This document shows, one piece after another, positions 62,564-64,000 of a stretch of 64,000 nucleotides of DNA. The position numbers and the translations under genes are program-made. The stretch lies in contig NZ_CP142362.1 in the NCBI RefSeq assembly GCF_035918395.1, forward strand, positions 1,649,501 to 1,713,500, written 5' to 3'. The DNA is from Mycolicibacterium sp. ND9-15 (lineage in GTDB: Bacteria > Actinomycetota > Actinomycetes > Mycobacteriales > Mycobacteriaceae). A model generated the notes under the pieces. It searched no databases. It was not told the origin of the DNA and saw only the letters and a list, made by a program, of their open reading frames with translations. The first letter of the stretch is position 1; every line of letters begins with the position of its first letter.

Positions 62564-62952
62564 GTGACGGCCACGGGGACGTGGACAGACCCCGCTTTAT
62601 CGGTGATCACTTTCAGGGCGATGGCCGAACACTGGATGTCTAGCAGAGCGACGAAAGCGCCCAAGACCGTGGCCGGGTGGAGAGGTGTGACGCCGTGCGG
62701 GTACAAAATCTCTGCCACACGTGTGCGTCGCTCGCCATCAAGACGGGCGCAAACGCGAAGGTTGTTCAGAAGCTGATGAGCAAGACGGCGGTGTTGACGC
62801 TGGACCGCTACGGGCATTTGTATCCGGATGATCTGGACGCTCTAGCGACCGCATTCGACGTTGCGGCGGAATCTACTGCGGGCAATCTGCGGACCATACG
62901 ACCGCTCAAGACGGTGGCACATCCACCATCACCGCCTTCACCTACAAATTAA
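62564..62952 (+). pseudogene. Decayed tyrosine recombinase (integrase)
   Basis: Two pieces of a phage-type integrase in different frames. The first (62564 to about 62680) reads ITFRAMAEHWMSSRATKAPKTVAG, an N-terminal core-binding segment. The second (about 62700-62952) reads HTCASLAIKTGANAKVVQKL and LTLDRYGHLYPDDLDA, the end of the catalytic domain with the nucleophile Tyr. The whole middle, with the first catalytic Arg, is missing; the second Arg before HT is Cys and the Gly-His before the Tyr block is Met-Ser. It lies directly next to the tRNA-Tyr 3' end, the usual place for an island integrase. Confidence 0.8.
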
Positions 62953-62953
62953 G

Positions 62954-63039
62954 TGGTGGCAGGTAGTGGATTCGAACCACTGTAGGCGTAAGCCGACGGA
63001 TTTACAGTCCGCTCCCATTGGCCGCTCGGGCAACCTGCC
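62954..63039 (-). tRNA. tRNA-Tyr (anticodon GUA)
   Basis: On the minus strand from 63039, GGCAGGT pairs with ACCTGCC at the 3' end; discriminator A and CCA are encoded at 62957-62954. The anticodon loop CTGTAAA has anticodon GTA (63005-63003), and a long variable arm marks it as a class II tRNA, as expected for bacterial tRNA-Tyr. TTCGAAT is the T loop. Its 3' end faces the island and forms the right attachment site. Confidence 0.96.
62955..62974. repeat. Right attachment-site repeat (att) in tRNA-Tyr
   Basis: The tRNA 3' end copy of the 20-base direct repeat at 58657-58676. Because this copy completes a normal tRNA, the left copy is the one that would have been displaced by the integration event. 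Confidence 0.75.
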
Positions 63040-63156
63040 TGGGTGCTGCACCTCCGGGTGACCCGGTTTGGTGCGATTAGCAGGGTACAACGAGGATGGG
63101 CTGAAGACGAAAACGGCACCAGACCATCAGCAGACCAACCAGGAGGAAAGAGTCCA

Positions 63157-63648
63157 ATGGCGGATTCATCGTTCGACGTCGTCAGCAAGGTCGACCGCCA
63201 GGAGGTGGACAACGCGCTGAACCAGGCCGCCAAGGAGCTGGCCACCCGGTTCGACTTCCGCGGCACCGACACGTCCATCGAGTGGCAGGGCGAGGAGACG
63301 GTCGTCATCACCAGTTCGACCGAGGAACGCGCCAAGGCCGCCGTCGACGTATTCAAGGAAAAGCTCGTCCGCCGCGACATCTCGATGAAGGCGTTCGACG
63401 CCGGCGACCCGCAGGCGTCGGGCAAGACCTACAAGGTCAGCGGCCAGATCAAGCAGGGCATCAGCAGCGAGCAGGCCAAGAAGATCACCAAGCTGATCCG
63501 CGACGAGGGCCCCAAGGGTGTCAAAGCGCAGATTCAGGGCGAGGAGATCCGCGTCAGCTCGAAGAAGCGCGACGACCTACAGGCGGTGATCGCGCTGCTC
63601 AAGGGCGCGGACCTCGACGTGGCGCTGCAGTTCGTCAACTACCGCTGA
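63157..63648 (+). CDS. yajQ: YajQ family nucleotide-binding protein
   Basis: A 163-residue YajQ/UPF0234 protein. It starts with [21 protein letters not shown], has the RFDFRGT turn, and ends with the [34 protein letters not shown] region (here only partly quoted: [16 protein letters not shown]) and [12 protein letters not shown], a family hallmark. Members bind nucleotides, and some bind cyclic di-GMP and act as regulators. The ATG at 63157 has a strong AGGAGGAAAG. It stands alone downstream of tRNA-Tyr. Confidence 0.94.
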   Translation: MADSSFDVVSKVDRQEVDNALNQAAKELATRFDFRGTDTSIEWQGEETVVITSSTEERAKAAVDVFKEKLVRRDISMKAFDAGDPQASGKTYKVSGQIKQGISSEQAKKITKLIRDEGPKGVKAQIQGEEIRVSSKKRDDLQAVIALLKGADLDVALQFVNYR

Positions 63649-63657
63649 CACCACGCC

Positions 63658-63721
63658 CGCCGATTTCTGCGTCGGGGTCGTGCTGCGCCGCGGGACAGCA
63701 GCCCTGGCGCAGAAATCGGCG
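63658..63721. terminator. Inverted repeat after yajQ
   Basis: Perfect 14-base arms (CGCCGATTTCTGCG at 63658-63671 and CGCAGAAATCGGCG at 63708-63721) with a 36-base loop that can fold further. It begins 10 bases after the yajQ stop and could act as a terminator, or be a dispersed palindromic repeat. Confidence 0.5.
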
Positions 63722-63787
63722 CGTGCTCCAACCGATTTCGGCCGTGTGGAATACCGTCGCACCAGGACGACCGGGTGCGAAGGAACG

Positions 63788-64000
63788 ATGAGCAACAAAG
63801 ATATCGACCGTTCAGAGCTCGCCAAGTGGGATCGGGGTTTCACCGCTTGGGCGACGCGACTGATGGCGCCGGTCATCAACCGGTACTTCCGCGCCGAGGT
63901 GCGCGGGCTGGAGAACTTCCCACCCACCGGCGGGGTGTTGGTGGTGTCCAATCACTCAGGCGGGATGCTGACGCCGGACGCACTCGTTCTCGTCCCGGCT
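63788..64000 (+). CDS. PlsC-like acyltransferase, 5' part only
   Basis: The first 71 codons of a gene cut by the window edge. The sequence WATRLMAPVINRYFRAEVRGLENFP and VVSNHSGGMLTPDALV contains the NHx4D motif region (Asn-His at about 56, Asp at 63-66) of lysophospholipid/1-acylglycerol-phosphate acyltransferases. It starts with ATG after AAGGAACG. The C-terminal part cannot be assessed. Confidence 0.8.
   Translation, partial: MSNKDIDRSELAKWDRGFTAWATRLMAPVINRYFRAEVRGLENFPPTGGVLVVSNHSGGMLTPDALVLVPA

Overview
The window is a GC-rich chromosomal segment from an actinobacterium, most likely a rapidly growing mycobacterium (Mycolicibacterium type). The evidence is a rifampicin ADP-ribosyltransferase (arr), an LpqH-like lipoprotein, a WS/DGAT acyltransferase, two mycolic-acid-type methyltransferases next to a KasA-like ketosynthase, a mycofactocin-type dehydrogenase and several membrane receptor kinases. 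Nothing was searched against a database; family calls rest on motifs, lengths and gene context.

Layout. 0.3-7.2 kb: hydrolase, arr, CsbD-like protein, lipoprotein, WS/DGAT, cyclic-nucleotide-binding protein, receptor kinase, YceI. 7.4-11 kb: a three-subunit molybdenum aldehyde oxidoreductase of PaoABC type whose large subunit carries a one-base frameshift. 11-16 kb: thioredoxin-reductase-like flavoprotein, membrane protein, second receptor kinase, MHS-type transporter. 16.1-29.1 kb: a selenium block. A formate dehydrogenase operon (fdhA-fdhB-NrfD-like subunit) has an in-frame TGA at Sec190 followed by a SECIS-like hairpin. selB, selA, tRNA-Sec and selD lie a few kb away, so the enzyme and the machinery that decodes its UGA travel together. 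A GH16 hydrolase, a GT-C glycosyltransferase, a DUF1348 protein and a DUF488 protein sit between them. 29-36 kb: DUF5994 with a small coupled ORF, a kinase fused to a solute-binding domain, a P450, and a large membrane protein with a kinase-like middle. 36-40 kb: two mycolate methyltransferases, a ketosynthase lacking its catalytic Cys, DUF2237 and a Ddn-like protein. 40.3-44.5 kb: a compact three-gene unit (S8 peptidase, MBL-fold hydrolase, DUF2235 hydrolase) of unknown role.

44.9-54.3 kb: a form I aerobic CO dehydrogenase operon (FAD, iron-sulfur and Mo subunits, XdhC-like, MoxR, CoxG, CoxE) ending in a PhyH-like dioxygenase, with a divergent LysR regulator and a palindromic site between. 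54.3-58.5 kb: a small catabolic-looking cluster (NMO, two SDRs, a carboxymuconolactone-decarboxylase-like protein) with a divergent TetR and a perfect inverted repeat in its promoter.

58.66-62.97 kb: the most notable part. A roughly 4.3-kb island is bounded by a 20-bp direct repeat (one mismatch) of the tRNA-Tyr 3' end. It holds a decayed integrase and a four-gene RiPP cluster: a precursor ending in three Ser-Tyr-Tyr-Lys repeats, a radical SAM/SPASM enzyme split by a frameshift, an HExxH peptide-modification protein and a small protein kinase. All four are joined by overlapping start/stop codons. The window ends with tRNA-Tyr, a YajQ-family gene and the start of an acyltransferase.
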